From positions 1,982,883-2,046,882 of the forward strand of contig JAYKAV010003166.1 of the NCBI GenBank assembly GCA_035582835.1: a stretch of 64,000 nucleotides of DNA, given 5' to 3'. The notes under the pieces were generated by a model, which saw only the letters and a program-made list of their open reading frames with translations, was not told where the DNA came from and searched no databases. The stretch comes from Phoebastria nigripes (lineage: Eukaryota > Chordata > Aves > Procellariiformes > Diomedeidae). Positions 1 through 13,700 of the stretch are shown here, piece after piece (position 1 is the stretch's first letter; each line of letters starts with the position of its first letter). The translations under genes were made by a program, and so were the position numbers.

Positions 1-54
1 ATGATCTTAGAGGTCTTTTCCTACCTTAATGATTCTATGATTCTATGATTCTAA
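1..54 (+). repeat. CR1 LINE, extreme 3' end
   Basis: The window opens inside a CR1 retrotransposon fragment. Three copies of the ATTCTATG-type octamer that ends avian CR1 elements lie at about 30-54, and upstream of them is a stretch resembling the usual GATCTTAGAGGTCTTTTCC 3' consensus. The octamers read on the plus strand, so the element is in plus orientation and its body lies before position 1. Confidence 0.85.
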
Positions 55-3000
55 GGAGCATGTAATNTACTTTAACAAGACAGAAAAGAACTTTAATGAA
101 GCTAGGCTTGTATCTCTTCAAAGAGTTTTGTTGCATAGGTAAGAAAAAATAATGGCCAACTAAAAAAAAATATATCCAAAGAATTCTAGAGATGAGTGAT
201 TTTCATATCTGCATAGTTGTTCTGCAGAACAGAAGCATTCCAAGTAATGGCACAGGTACTGGTACAGTATATGAAGGCAAACACGTGGTATAATTGAATT
301 TGAAAGTAGTTACCAGAGCTGTTAGTTTCAAAAGCGAATCCTGGCTGTATCTCCAAATTACAGGACGTTTTTAATGTTGGAGATATTATTCCTAAAACCA
401 TGTCTTTGGCTTTATCTCAGAAAACCGCTGGCATCTCCCGCCAGGTTTACCTTGCAGGAGTTTGCCATTTGTTCTAGACTTAAAACAATAAAATACAATA
501 GGAATGACCTTTCAGCGATTTAGAACATTGATATTTACACGTGTATTTTATCCAGTAATAGCTTTCAGACTTCTAATTTGGAGAGAAATCAAAATCTACA
601 TGACTTGATAACCCAGTTCTCAATAGATTTGGTATTTGATCATCTTTTTCTTTTTTAAATGTCAGAAAGATAATTCTATTTTTGTTAGAGGTAGCAGAAG
701 TTGTATGCAAGTACTAATTTCCTATATTCCACCCCAAATTTTTATTTTATTCCACCAGTTTAAGGACAAATTTTAACTCCCTAGTAAGGAATTTGGAACA
801 CTCATACTCATTTGACAGCTTAATATGTTATTTTGGGAACTTTGCTTTGTGGAGCTGAATTCACTCATGCCTTGGAGATTATGTGCCTTCACTAGCTGGG
901 TGTGCAACTGCCCTCTGTAACTCAGAATAAACCCATTGCAAAACTATGCGCCTTCATTCACATCTAAAAATACAATTTGCACACATGTGTCTTCCAGCTT
1001 TCTTTTTTNCCCCACTTCTCAAACATCCTAAATCCCTGTTCCTCTAACGCCCGTTGCTTTCTCCCCACCTTCCTCAGCCACCCTAGGTCTCTCCGATCGC
1101 CTTGCTTTCCTTCCAGTTCCTCTAGAACAAGAAAGAGCTGCTCAGGAAAGAACTGATAGTAAATTTCCTTGTCAGAACTCACAGATTTGATGAAATCCGA
1201 ATGGCGCACGCAAGTCCTGCAATTTCCCAGAAATATTGGTGGAACCTAGCTCAGAAACCCACCTGGTTCCTCCCCCTTGTCAGCCTGGAGCTGCATCACC
1301 AGCCCTTGTGCAGCAGCCAGTAGCACAGGCTGCCTGAAGCAGGAACCCTTTGTGCCGCCGAGGTGCGAGCCTTGCTGGCAGCCAACGAGGCAGATGGCTG
1401 GGAAGTTCCCTTCCTTTTCTGCAAAGAATTTATAAATTTAGGATTTTTTCAGAATAACCCAGAATTGCAAATTGCCGCTGTCTCCTATTAAACAAGAGCA
1501 CTTTGCTGCCTTACAAGACGCCTTATTTCTTCTGTCCTGATGCTCACGGTTAGTAAAAGGTTTCTTCCCTCAACCCTCCCTGACGTTTCTGTTCTGATTC
1601 ACCCTGCTCATAACAGACCAAATGATACCAAAAGCTATAATTAGAAAGAAAGCGTNGAAACATTTCACAGTAGCGTATTTCTAGATGTTGTGTACAATAG
1701 CTGGGGGACTCAGTGAAGCAAAATTGTGTTTCAGGTAAGCAAAAAGACAAATACCAAATTATTTTATGCTGGCACGGAGTGGTTTTGTGGTGCAGCAGAA
1801 TTGCCTCAACCTGAGTGCAAAGATTACATCTAGTTAGCAATGTATAAGTGCAGATCTCGCTCTTATGTAATTCTCTTTACCCTGGTAACTACTCAGTCTC
1901 GGGCAGAGCGCTGGCTCCCATTAGGCAATTCATCCTCGGCTTATCCAGGAGCAGAGATGTACGTGCTCACCAGATGGTTATTTCTCACTAGCTGAACTTT
2001 GGATATGCAGAACTCCCTACTCACGCCGGCTCCTCGAATCCTGCTCTTGCCATTGCTTTATTCAGTGTTTTCAGGCTTTTTGTGATCAAGGAAGACTTGC
2101 AACTGAACTGAAACACTTAGATAAAGGGTGAGGAATAGAAATGCACAAAAATCCAAAGAAAGCACAGTTTTTGAAGCTATTGAGAACAGGATATTTTAAA
2201 TGGTTGACTGATTTGTTACCATTTTTCCATCCTCTCTCTGAGTCAGCCTCAGCCTTCACACGCAGTAAATCTCATCCTTGTGGCTCTTTTTCCTGTTTTA
2301 GTTTGAAACATAAAAATATTCAACTATAGCTAGATCACTATCCCCCCTATCCGGACGAGGGTGAAGTCAGAGAAGGCAAAATGCTGTTGGGTGTTGTTGC
2401 AGGCTGCCACCCTGAGACCTGTAAGCGAGCTTCAAATATTTGCAGCTGACCTCTGGGCAGGGAAGGAAGGCAGGGTCCTTCGCTGTCATTACCGCACGCT
2501 CCCGGTTGTGATGGGAGATTTACTGCCCTCGCGCTGGCCCTGGTCTGGCCTCATGGCTGCATCCAGTGGGAAACTACCCATTCTGTTGGCTCAGTTTTTA
2601 GCTGTTTCTCAAAAAAACATCCTTCAGAAAATATTTTCAGAGTCACAAGTTTTCTTCTGACTTCCCCAGGGGCTTTGTGCTAAGAAGGGATGTCATGCAC
2701 ATGGATCAAGCCCTTCTCCTTTTGGTCTTTTTCACTACAAAAAAAGTGAGAGTTTATCCCATACCCTGAGCCACCAAACACATCGGCACAAGGGGCAGGG
2801 AAAGAGCAACCGAAGAGGGAAGTCGTCCCTTCTGCCTCGCTGTCTGTCCCCCGGGGAAGAGATAGTGACCTTCTCCCAGAGGGTAGCCAGAGGTAGGAGC
2901 AGCTCACATTGCACAGCGAAACACTCACCCACGCGTTCCTCCTCTTCTTCAGCTACGGGGCTGCCCTACTGCGAAAGCACCGTGGCTCTCCGTGGGGCCA

Positions 3001-6000
3001 GCAATAGGCACCTCGCACCTCTCCAGGTGGTATATGCCCAGCAGAGGTGGTGGTGGTGGGTGTGATNGTTTTAGGGAAAAAATAGCTAGGAAAGATAGAG
3101 AATAAACAAATCTAGCTAGGGAAAACTGTGCAGAAATATGACAAAAGTATGTACTGAGTTGTGATCTCCTCAGTCACTTTGAAAAGTATTTCAATAGCAA
3201 AAAGAAAAAGGTTAAAAGTGGGGAGCACTTGTATTGAAAGCTTCAGCATGCACCATATTTTTCTTGCTTTCTCTCTGGTTCCACAGGGAGCAGAGGAAGA
3301 AAGTGAAGGGGTAAATCCATTGGGATAGTGCTTTCCAGCTGACGGGTATGAGCCACATGATCAGGGAATCTTAGAAACTTTCCGCGGTTGGGCAGATGCT
3401 CAGTAGGTGAAGGAGTCTGTCCTGGATGGCCAACAGAAAAGCAACACACACAGAGAAAAATGGGAAACTGGGAGGCGATGGGGTGGCTGTAGTCCAGCGT
3501 GCGCATTCAGCGTGGTTCTGGAGACTCCGGGAGGCTGCAGGATCTGCCCGTCCCAGATGGTGAGCACAGCGTGGCTGCTGCCGCTGCTCTAAGCGTGCAT
3601 CAGCAGGTTTGTCACAGCNAAAGAATGCAGGGGGGAGGACAAAGAGAAGAGGAGAAAAAGAGGGAGAGAATTAAGGAAAATGTGAAACAGAGTATTAAAA
3701 ACAAGGGGAAAAGAAAAATAAAACAGGAAAATGCAAAGAGCTCTTTGAATGCAGTCTTAAAGAAAGTCATGAGGGAGGACAATGACAAGTAACAATGCAA
3801 CTATAAAAGGAAGCAGCAGCCTGAGTCCCTTTAGGGGCATGTAAGACATTTGTGAGGACTTGAGACAAAAATCCATGAGAAAAATTGACTAAAATCCATA
3901 AACTAATTGCTGTATAGAAATGTCAGGCCAAAAGAGGCTGGATTCCTCTGTGCAGTGGCCAGCATCTCTCTTATCCTCAACAATGACAGATTTAACTACT
4001 ACCAAACACCGGGACCCCTCCAAAATGCTCCTGCCAGCAGAAAAAGAAGTGTTGACAGAATTGTGGGGTGAGCGTAACACTGACTCCTCCAACGCTGCTA
4101 ACTGGGGCTAGATAAAAACACCACATTATACAACCACTGGTTTTGATGCCTAGGTTGGGTAGCTCCCTCCTCTGAGTACTGGCTTTTGTGAACCCACCGA
4201 TGGCATCACCCTTCCCCAAACATCATATAAAAGTCATAGATGCCAAACTCGGTGGCTATAGGTTTGGCTGTGAAGCTGAGAGGCAAGAACTCATGCATTT
4301 TTCAGCTTTAGGTGAGCACACCACTTTTCCTATGTAGCAAGGCAGTATTACCAGGTGGCATTAATATGCCCCAAACCCGAGCCCAAGTTAGCAGCCATTA
4401 GTGGTTGGCGAAAGTGAAAAGGGAATTTATTGTAAAAGAAGGCTATCCAGGAGCGTACGAGGCAAAGAGAAGGGACATTCTGTGTTCAGTCTACAGAACA
4501 CAGTACATCATGCCGAGCATAATCAGTGCCAGCTAATCAGATTATTTGATGAGCCAGAGGGAGCAAAATCTATCTTCGAGGTGACGTAATCCACCGATAG
4601 ACTGTTTTAAGGATTCTGGATAGGTTCATGGCATGTCTCAGAAGCCTTCCCCTTACCTATTCATTGAGACTTATCCTTTTTATGAGCAAATCTAGGATTA
4701 AACACATACGGTTCAAATAAAAACCAGAAAACAAAACAGGTAATAGTGAGACTTCACAGGAGCGTAGCTAACGGAGCGCTGCCAGTTGCCCCACTACTGG
4801 TTTAGCAAGGTAGTGAAAGAATATCAGTGACACCAGGGATATTTTAATGCTATTAGTGGAGACCTTATAAGGACAGTAACTGATGAAGCTAAGGAATACA
4901 TGAGTCTGGAATTAAAATATGGAAAGGATGATTTTCTGGAAAGTCCTGAATTTTGGAAGAGAATAGATTTTTATTTTAATTCAGGCCTAGCCTGAGCCAT
5001 AAATTCTTATTACCTTAATACCATTGCCTTATTTTAGAGATATGTTCTGCAAAAATATCTATACCTTCTCCCAGCATTTCTCTTCACAAATAGGCAGCTT
5101 CAATGACTGGATAAAAAGTAGCTTTCAATCTTATTCCTACTTTTAATCTTACAGAAAGCCATTTAGCGGGATACCTCATCATGCTACGCCTTATTTACAG
5201 ATACAACGAGAGGAAAATAAATCAGAGAAACAGAAAAATAAATAATTTTCAAACCTGATTACTTTCCTGGAAGGACAGGTCTTTGATTGCTTTTATTCCT
5301 GACTTTAAAAGAAAAGAATTTAGTAATTAATCATTGAGCAACTATTGTTTACTTGTATCAGGCATCACAGAAGCTGCTGTGCCTTCCCTTTTTGTATGTT
5401 ATGCTAAAATGATGGGTAGAAACAGAATAAAATAATTGCACTAGAACATTGTCTAGGATCACTGTCTCCCTCCCACTGCACAAAGAAATGCTGAAGCAAA
5501 GCTAAGACATTTATCGAGCAGCAGGAGCTCATTAGCTTGTTGTCAGTACTCTCTCCCATTGATAGCTCTTACGTGGCTATCTAGTAGGTAAGCAGCATTA
5601 TAAATAGTCTTTCTGTAGCACACATTTCTGCTTTCATATTAAAAATATGTTTGTTGTCTCCCAAATAATCCTTGCCACCCTGAGAAATAAGATTTTGTGA
5701 TTCAGGAATGTGTGGCTTCAGTATTCCAACCACATGTCTCAACTGCATGTGAGTTTGTCTTCCCTAAGCTCTTTGAAAAAAGTTTAAGCTTTAACAGCCT
5801 CTGCTTCCATAAGACAGACAGCTCGGGAACTGCCCATGTCCAGGGATAGTTTTAAATNTACAGGGCTTTAACACAAAAGGACAATTTAGAGTATATATTG
5901 GGATTGTATACAGCTGAAATTGCTTAAATATTACAGCAAGTTAGATCTTCTGTAGAGGTCAGAGTAAGGAATGAGTATTAGAAAATTCAGAAGTATATTT

Positions 6001-7844
6001 AACTGAGAGGTAAACTCCTGTCTCAACGATTGATGCCATAAGCCAGCCAGATCCATGTATAATCATTTGTCTGTACACCTCATTACTGGCCAAGCAAAAC
6101 AGAAGCAGAGAGGGCAAGCCATTGACTTACGTTTGCCCAATGCAATTCAGGTTAATCAATAAAAGCAATTTTACAAAATTATGCAAAATGTTGAGCTCCC
6201 GCTGAAATAATTGGAAATTGGTGAAGCTGCTCAGTCTCATGAAGGTCACGTTCCTCCGCTGGAGATTGAAACTTTACAAACATTGAAATCCTTGAGCGGG
6301 GGGATTCACATGCTTCTCTTCTTGAACATTGCACTGCTTTTGTTGCAGCGCCAGGGTCTTCATGTAGCCCAGTTTCCCCAAGACTTCCCACCACACATCT
6401 CTCTGTCAAGTCAATTCCTACAGTCAAGGGGCCTGGGCAAACACCCAAGGCCCGGTGAGAAAGTTCGGATTTGGACCTTTGCCCACAAGCCGTATTTGAT
6501 TGGTATAGAAAAATCACATTACACTGAGCATATTAATAATATTTATTACACAACTGATGTAGATAGAATCCAGGCTACACATGTCAGAAGCAGAAGGCGG
6601 CTGTTCAGATGAATGGGGCTGATTACTTGCATCAAATTAGGAAGCTTATTTCTCAAATGGAGCAAAAATCTGCTTGGATTAGTGCTTTCCTACCACTCTG
6701 CAGAAGAAACAGAAGTTCTGCCATTTCATTTTGGTGCTATTTCTCTTACCTTGCCATCCTGGCTTTGAATTTCCCACTCTCTTATTCCAAGTATACTTCT
6801 TGCCCGGATAGCTTAGTCTTCAAGAGGTTTCACGTTGTTCTTAGGCACTCAGTGAAGAGGTCAAGTGGAGCTGGTCTTCCCTCAGAACACACGTCTCTCA
6901 AGCTGAACCGTATTCATTTCTTGGCTGTCTTCCTCTCATATCGGAGAATATTCCAAATAAGGTCTCACTGGTGTATTGCTCAGAATCAAAATAGCTTCAT
7001 CTTATTTAAGTTTGATAACCCCTTGAGAAAAGTCCCTTGGACTTTGACTTCCCTTTAGAGCTGTTGACTGCCTCGGCATACGGTCCTGTTAGATCTTCTC
7101 CGTTAAACACTATTAAATCACAGTTCTGTCAACTCCCAGTATTTTAATGTTTTTCTTGGAATATTTGCTTTCTGTCCTAGACTTCCTGCCTCTAGAGTCA
7201 AGTGATTAAGTTAGACTCTGAGATTTTATTTTCAAAATAGAGTTCTAATCCTCAAGGCAGTGAAGAAAAGCATAAAATATGGACTAAATGTAACCTCAGT
7301 GCAATCTGAAGGTTCAGAAACTAGAAGTCAAGACAAAAAAAGAACCACAAATATTAGTTGCTAAAACTCATTNTTTAAAAATATATTTCAAATGTTTTTG
7401 AGAATGACAAATTGGTTAATTTTTTTCCCAATGTTTTTGACTGCCAGTTCCACAATGCAGAACACATTTCTTTTTGTGCCAGTGGTACAGAGGAATGGGT
7501 AGATTTGCTCTCACAAGAGGTCAATCAGGCTGAGGTCCTTTCATCTAGTAGTAATCACGGTCTTCCTAAAACATGCCAGGAAAAATAAGGGATATTAGCA
7601 TCTATGTTCTGGGTTACATTTTGGGTAGATATGCTCTGTTTAGCTAATTTTCTCATATAGCAGAATACCTACGTATTCCTTTTCTTTTAGTACCATCAGT
7701 CATTGCATTTGGACTGCATGGCTGCAGTAGTCCATCCCAGAGATGACTGTGCCCTGGCTCTGGCTACAATAATTTCTTTGTACTTGTAGGCATCGTCTAC
7801 AGTTTTACATGGCTTTGGTGTTAAATGTGTATCAGATAATGTCA
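55..7844. other. Non-coding stretch, no gene recognised
   Basis: This is mostly AT-rich unique sequence with isolated N calls. No open frame here matches a protein family that I know. The longest open frames (6211-6612 and 6609-7058, plus strand) have no recognisable domain. The stretch lies downstream of ABRAXAS2 in the direction of its transcription. From human gene order (ABRAXAS2, then ZRANB1, then CTBP2) I infer that it is part of the ABRAXAS2-ZRANB1 interval, but no ZRANB1 sequence is visible. Confidence 0.6.
6940..7030 (-). repeat. Possible very old CR1 remnant
   Basis: A short stretch with the phrase ATATTCCAAATAAGGTCTCA, followed by CTGGTGTATTGC, resembles the minus-orientation CR1 segment found in the young copy at 58,450-58,490 (ATTCGAGGTGCGGCCTCACC, then AGTGCCGAG). 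The match is short and the flanks do not extend convincingly, so this is tentative. Confidence 0.3.
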
Positions 7845-8125
7845 TGGAATCATAGAATGATTTGGTAGGAGGGGACCTCCAGATGTTTTCTGCTTCACCC
7901 CCTGCTCAAAGCAGGGACAACTTTAAAGTTANATCCAGCTTGAAAGTCAGATCATGTTGCTCAGGGCTTTGTAAAGTTGAGTCTGAATGCCTCCAAGGAT
8001 GGAGATCCCACAGCTTCTCTGAGCCCTGTTCCGGGGTCTGACTGACACTGATTTTTTTTTTTTTCCTAATATGTAGTCTAAGTTTGCACTAGTTGTCTCC
8101 AAAACATGTACACTCTGCCTCTTTT
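7845..8125 (-). repeat. CR1 LINE fragment, old
   Basis: The fragment begins with the inverted CR1 3' end (GGAATCATAGAATGATTTGG). It continues through the recognisable minus-orientation consensus: GGGGACCTCC, then CTGCTCAAAGCAGGGACAAC, then CAAGGATGGAGATCCCACAG, then an altered TGTTCCGGGGTCTGAC. Many substitutions and an inserted T tract near 8051-8063 suggest an old insertion. The far edge near 8125 is approximate because similarity fades. Confidence 0.85.
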
Positions 8126-10529
8126 CAATGTTGTAAGCCTATATGAAGTTTGATTTAGTTGTTTTTCGTTGAGAGAGAATGTGACTAGAGATCATGAAGC
8201 CCCGAGTTTGCTGAGGCTGCATGAAATAAAAGAGATTCTAGGTTAGAAACACAAGCCATTAACCTAGAACACCACGAAAAGCTTTGGCTTCTTTTTCTTC
8301 CAGTCTAATACTGGAGGGCCTATGACAAAAATCATGATTTAATTTATATTTATCATACAAGTTTATAACTAGAACTGGTTAAAGGCCATTATTTCCTTTC
8401 TGCTTGAATTTTCAGACTTCTAAAACACTTAATTCTACAAACGAAAAAATATTGAAAACTTGCCAGAAAAAGAACAATGTTATTTAAAACAAAAAATGAA
8501 ATGATCACAGAATTTGGGGCTTTTGTAATTTATCCAGGAACTCTGGGACTTGCTCTCCAAAGCTCTGTGTGATCTCCTAAGGTCTCCAATGTTCGAGCCC
8601 AGGAGCCCAGCGTGGTTGGTCCAGAGATGGACTCTGAAGTGATGGGGACACCTCGACACAACACAGGGTTCCTCAGAGATAGACTCCGGCAAGTCCAAGC
8701 CACCTCCCAGTCCTCCTGGCAAACTGGCAGGGAGTTGACTGGAGCGCTTGTTAGTGTAGCTCAAAAATGTGCTGAAACTCATTAGCTTGTGCAAAAGAGT
8801 TTGGTTTCAACAAACTGCCATTCACCACAACATCTGCATTTTTGGAAGCTGTCTAGCAAGCAATTTTTCCCATCTAAAAGGAAGTATTTTGCTTATCATC
8901 TAACAGCCATCTCTCCAACAGCCATTTGCCTACGAGCTGTTCTGAGATGTCCTATCTTAAAAATGCAAGGAGAAAGCAACATATGCAGCTCGCCACACTT
9001 GAAAACATCTCAGTACCTTTCACTGCATCTAAACTAGGCTAAACAAGTTACATCCTAGGCACACTTACCCCTCGGGGGAATACGAACAGTCTAGTTCAGA
9101 CTACAGTCACATTATGAAGACCTAATTTAGTCCTGATGTTTTGAGATACACATGCAAGCTGGTTTTTACAAGGTCACCCCCAGCAGAGACGAGAAATTTT
9201 TTACTATTAGTGTGAAGACCTTGAGTTTTGAAAAATGCTCTTGCCTTTCATCATCATCTGCATGCTATTTTTTTCCATCTTACTTACGTTAAATGGTCGG
9301 TAGAAGAGGCTGTAATTTATGCAGCACTCCAGACAGCTATCTCAGGGGTTACATGTAACGCAACCACCTTCATTTTAAATGCTATTTTTAAATAAATGGT
9401 CTCAAAAACACCGTCTAGTTTTAAAACTGAAAAGACAATGGAGGCTACCTGGCACGGATGAAAAACTGAACTGCATTTGGTGGCCAATTAAAGCATTCAG
9501 CCACAAAAACGATGACTAAGAGGAGATGAAGAAAAAAAAAATGGTCAAAGAATGTTAAAGTAAGACATTTGGATATTTAGGCACATTTTCTCCCTCTCCT
9601 TATGTAGAATATTTTTAAAAGGTGAGTCCTGATCCTGTGTAATTGTCCTTAGGAGTCAGTACCAAACACTTACACAGGAAAATGATTTAGATCTGCCAGT
9701 CACTAATTACCCTTCCTTGTGGTACCCATTTCCTTGGGTGCTCTGTTTTTCTCCATCGCCATGAAAAGACTTCCCGCACCAGAGGAAATATTTAGCTCTC
9801 ATCTTCCTGTAGAGTAGCAATTTCCCCATTTTCATAACTCAAGCCTTCCTCACCCAGCAGCTGCAGTATCTGCTTGAATTGTTGAGTATTTATTTTGTGG
9901 GGGTTTTTTTAAGTCCTGATCAAATTAGTTTGAGGGAAAGATACCTACAGCATCTTAAAGAACAGCTGTTCTTTACAAAATCAACCCCAGGAAATATTTT
10001 GTCTGTTTATACTATGAATTGGCAGAACATAGGCTGCTGTATCCTGAAATATTCTATCATCTCCCATTAAACAAATAGGGAACTGAATCTCTGTTCCTCG
10101 CTACAGATCACAAACGTAAGCGGGAGGAAAGTAAACATCCAGTTTAGCTTTCACCTCACCGTGTTTGCCGAGATCTGTATCGCATTATCTGGTTCTAGTT
10201 CATCTGAAGTTTCTCAGCAATATCCTTAGGAAAATAAGTGAGTACATCGTGGGTTTTTTTCTTTTACTGGGCATCAGTTTCTCCGCAGTGCTCACATCCT
10301 TCTTGGCTAAACTGATACATGCTAGATGGATAAAGATGTCTATAAAAAAGGAATTATTTTCTAACCTTTGCCTGGCCAGAGACCAAAGAAAACTGTGTGA
10401 TGTTTAATCTTACATTTGCACAGTGTAGCACGGAAACAGAAATGTGCAGTGGAACTCTGAGGGGCTCGGTCAGCCACTCCTTGGTCTGTTTTTCAATGCT
10501 AAGTTACATGGAAATCTTCCCCTTCAGTT

Positions 10530-10550
10530 AAAAAAAAAAAAAAAAAAAAA
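10530..10550 (+). repeat. Poly(A) tract, 21 A
   Basis: An uninterrupted run of A on the plus strand. No retrocopy body can be recognised upstream of it, so it is listed as a simple homopolymer. Confidence 0.9.
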
Positions 10551-10716
10551 TTGTTTTGCCTTGAATTTGCAGAGTTAACCTTACAGAGAGAGCTGGTATT
10601 AACATTTCTTGTTTGATACATTATAGTGTTCACAGAAGGTCCAGCACTGCTTCACCAAAGACAAAAAGGTTTTACAGGGCACAAGGTAGAGTCTTTAGGT
10701 GTTCTGCTTCATAATN

Positions 10717-10744
<28 letters not shown>
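10717..10744 (+). repeat. Poly(A) tract, 28 A
   Basis: An uninterrupted A run directly after an N call at 10716. The N and the run length suggest unstable base calling at a homopolymer. No AATAAA-bearing transcript end is visible just upstream. Confidence 0.9.
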
Positions 10745-10748
<4 letters not shown>

Positions 10749-13700
10749 TATTTTAGCCCAGTGACATTGGTGCCTGTGGGTTTTGGATTCTGAAGATTTT
10801 TTTCCTATAGGATTTCTAATGGCAGCAAGCGTTCCTGAATCCTGCATTCACCACGCTTCTGCTAGCTGCAGGCAGAGCAGTAAGGACGGGGCCTGCGATC
10901 CTGTGTCAATCTGGTAATAAACAGTAATAATAGACTCTAAGCTGTCATAAGAGGATATGACCAAGCCTTGTTTGGGTAATGGAGAATTCAGCCACGTCTA
11001 ATGACTGTCAGCTGAGATGATCTCAGAGGGAAGGGAATCTGCCCACAACAAATAGCTTGTTGCCCGCCCACAAATATAATTTACCCCTTCACAGTGATGT
11101 TCCCGGCTTCTCCCCTCCCAGCATCCCTTCTCTGCCGCACTCACTGCGCACAAGAGTTTGCATGAGCCAGCATGATCCTTGCAGGGGCAACCTCAGCTCT
11201 CTCCTGTTCCGGACCAGATGGTCAGAAAGGGATGAATTTTATTTTGTCCTAAATGTGAGGTAAGCTCTGTGTTCTCGCTATATCACAGCTTGTGGGTGGG
11301 GAGAGAATTTTAACCCCCTGCAAGATTTCCCACCCTTAGGGATTCCCCATGCCCGCATGTGGACTGCAACAGGCTTTGTACAAGCGATGGAGCTTCTACA
11401 AGTCGTTGCATTTTGGGGGAGCAGTGATGGTGTACGAGCCTTACTGCCCAGCCTGCCCGAGGACCGGCTGAGCTCTTTCCCTGAGTAGCAGGGCAAGCAG
11501 CTTTCCCATTTTTGTTTAGGAAGTCACACTAATTACAGAGCTATTGTCTTCTTCATTTAAGCGGACAGCATTAATCCCAATGCTATTAAAATCTCAACGT
11601 TTCCAGCTTTCCTCAGGAACAGTGAGTGAAGAATGGCTATTCATGGGGCAAGCTCACACCCATGCTGCTCTTCTGTGGTGACATTGGGTAAGTGGCAAAC
11701 ACTGCACGGTCACTGTAAATTCATATTTTGCTGGCCTCCTTATCTAGGAGCCAGGCCAGAGCAGCCTGGAACAGGATCTGTGCTTCTGCTTCCTACTGTG
11801 ACAAAGAAGGTGCCACAGGAGGGCACAAGGAAAGTGAGTCATTCCTGTGATCATTAATTAATTAGTGCCCTGCTGCTTCTCCAGGCAGGCCAAACAGATT
11901 ACACATGGCAAAACTGACATAAACAAGTAGCAAATTCTGCTCGTAAAGGAACTTGGGAAGGCGTTCAGTCCCCAACCTGCTGAAGCTCCAGACAGCGATC
12001 CAGTCTGCTCCCTTTTCAGGATGCTCTTAGGTGCTTGGATCCATTCGGCTTCTCCCCATTGAAGGTGGGGTTCCCAGATTAGAGGATGCTCAGAAATTAC
12101 TCTCCCTGGTGAGGCAAACGCTTCTGTCTCCAACCTGGATGGGTGAAACNTTAGGATCTGACTAAACCACAGCCAGGGCCACCACTTCGCAGTGTTTCCT
12201 GGCAAAAGGCAGACACTTCTACAGCCAGCACTGAGACGAGGAGTTAATGGCAATCACTGCATTGCCACCTCCAGGATTCTGAGGTGCCTACCTCCATGTC
12301 CTGTGCCAGCAGAGAACTGGGTGAATCGGGTGGACGGCATCACTGCCATCACGGTCAGGAGCCTTCAAGTTTGCTGAGACCATCCTGAATGGGGAAGACG
12401 GGAGCCCCTGCTCCGTCTCACCTCCCTGTGCTCAGAGAACTGTGTATCTTTAAAACTATTCCAGACATACATAGGTGCACTTCGTAAGAAAGCCACTAGT
12501 AAAAGCCACATCTCATCTGGATTTGTGCACTCCCTTATCTCTTAGCGTTCCTTGCCTTGGACAGCAAAAGCAGCTGCCTGCCAGAATACAGCCTTCCCTG
12601 GTGTCCCCTCTGCACCCCATCCCAGNGCCACCCCCGAGCAAAAAGCTCACCAGAAAAGGCAATATTACTACAAAAAAAGGGATCTTCCAGCCCCCACCTG
12701 CTCAGAGAAGACCAGTCTGGGGAGGTGGGCTCAGCAGGAGGGTCCCTGCTGCCTGCCTGCCCTCGCAGTCTCTCTCAGCTTTCTGTCCCCCTCCCCAAAG
12801 CTGCTGGCAGAGGGGAGGCAGCGGCTGGGCCCAGCAGAACACAGCAAATGTGAGTGATGCTCCCAAGAGCATGGGCTGCCTGCCAGAGAGCACTGCCAGG
12901 TGCTTGCTGTTTAAATTGTTTAATATATTACATTAAACAAAGATCAATGTCAGATACATGGTCTCCATCCCTGTCTTAGAGCATGAGCTTGTCCAGAGCA
13001 CGCAGCATCCCACTGCGGCTGCGCCGAGGCACGGACTTCGATGCACGGACGCATCTCCTGAAGGCAGAGCTTGCTGTACCACGTCGATCATCCTCTGCCT
13101 TACCCCAGCCAAAGGACTGGAGGTGTTGGGAGAGTGCAGATAGCTACTGCTCTTAAACTGACCCTCTGCAAATTTGCTTTTTGCTGAAGTACAAAAACAC
13201 CCTTAGCAGGGAAACTACGGTAAGGTAACCCTCCACCTGCACAAATCTGCCTGGTGATGGAAAAGACCTCAAACCTCAGAGAAGGGTGCATAGCCCCAAA
13301 CTCACTTTAGCGAGTTTGTGGGGGGGTAAGTCATTTTGAGACTGATGGATAAAGCCACAATAGAGGACCAAACCTTGTTGTTAGTCCCCATAAAAGTGAG
13401 GTCCATCATCCTTCCAAGTGCTGTAGGCTCAGGCCCAAACTCTAATTGCTTTATTGTTCTTGAGTTCCAATGGTCTGTGATAAAATCTCCAGCTATACGG
13501 TGCATTTCCCTGGCTTGGATTCAGAGCAGCAGATGCACCTCCATGCCTGAGCTGTAGCAGAGCTCCCTGCAGCCATCCACTGCCTCGGCAACCAGGGTGC
13601 AGCCACCAAGTCCCTGCTCAGCAGTAGCCACGTAGCATTGAGGATGGCGAAATTTGTTCATTAAGAACTTTTTCTGGAGCTCTGAGTTAGGGATGACTTG

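Noticed and set aside
8570..8620. B-box-like GTTCGAGCC suggesting a tRNA or tRNA-derived SINE
   Set aside because: There is no matching A box at the right distance and no cloverleaf stems could be drawn.
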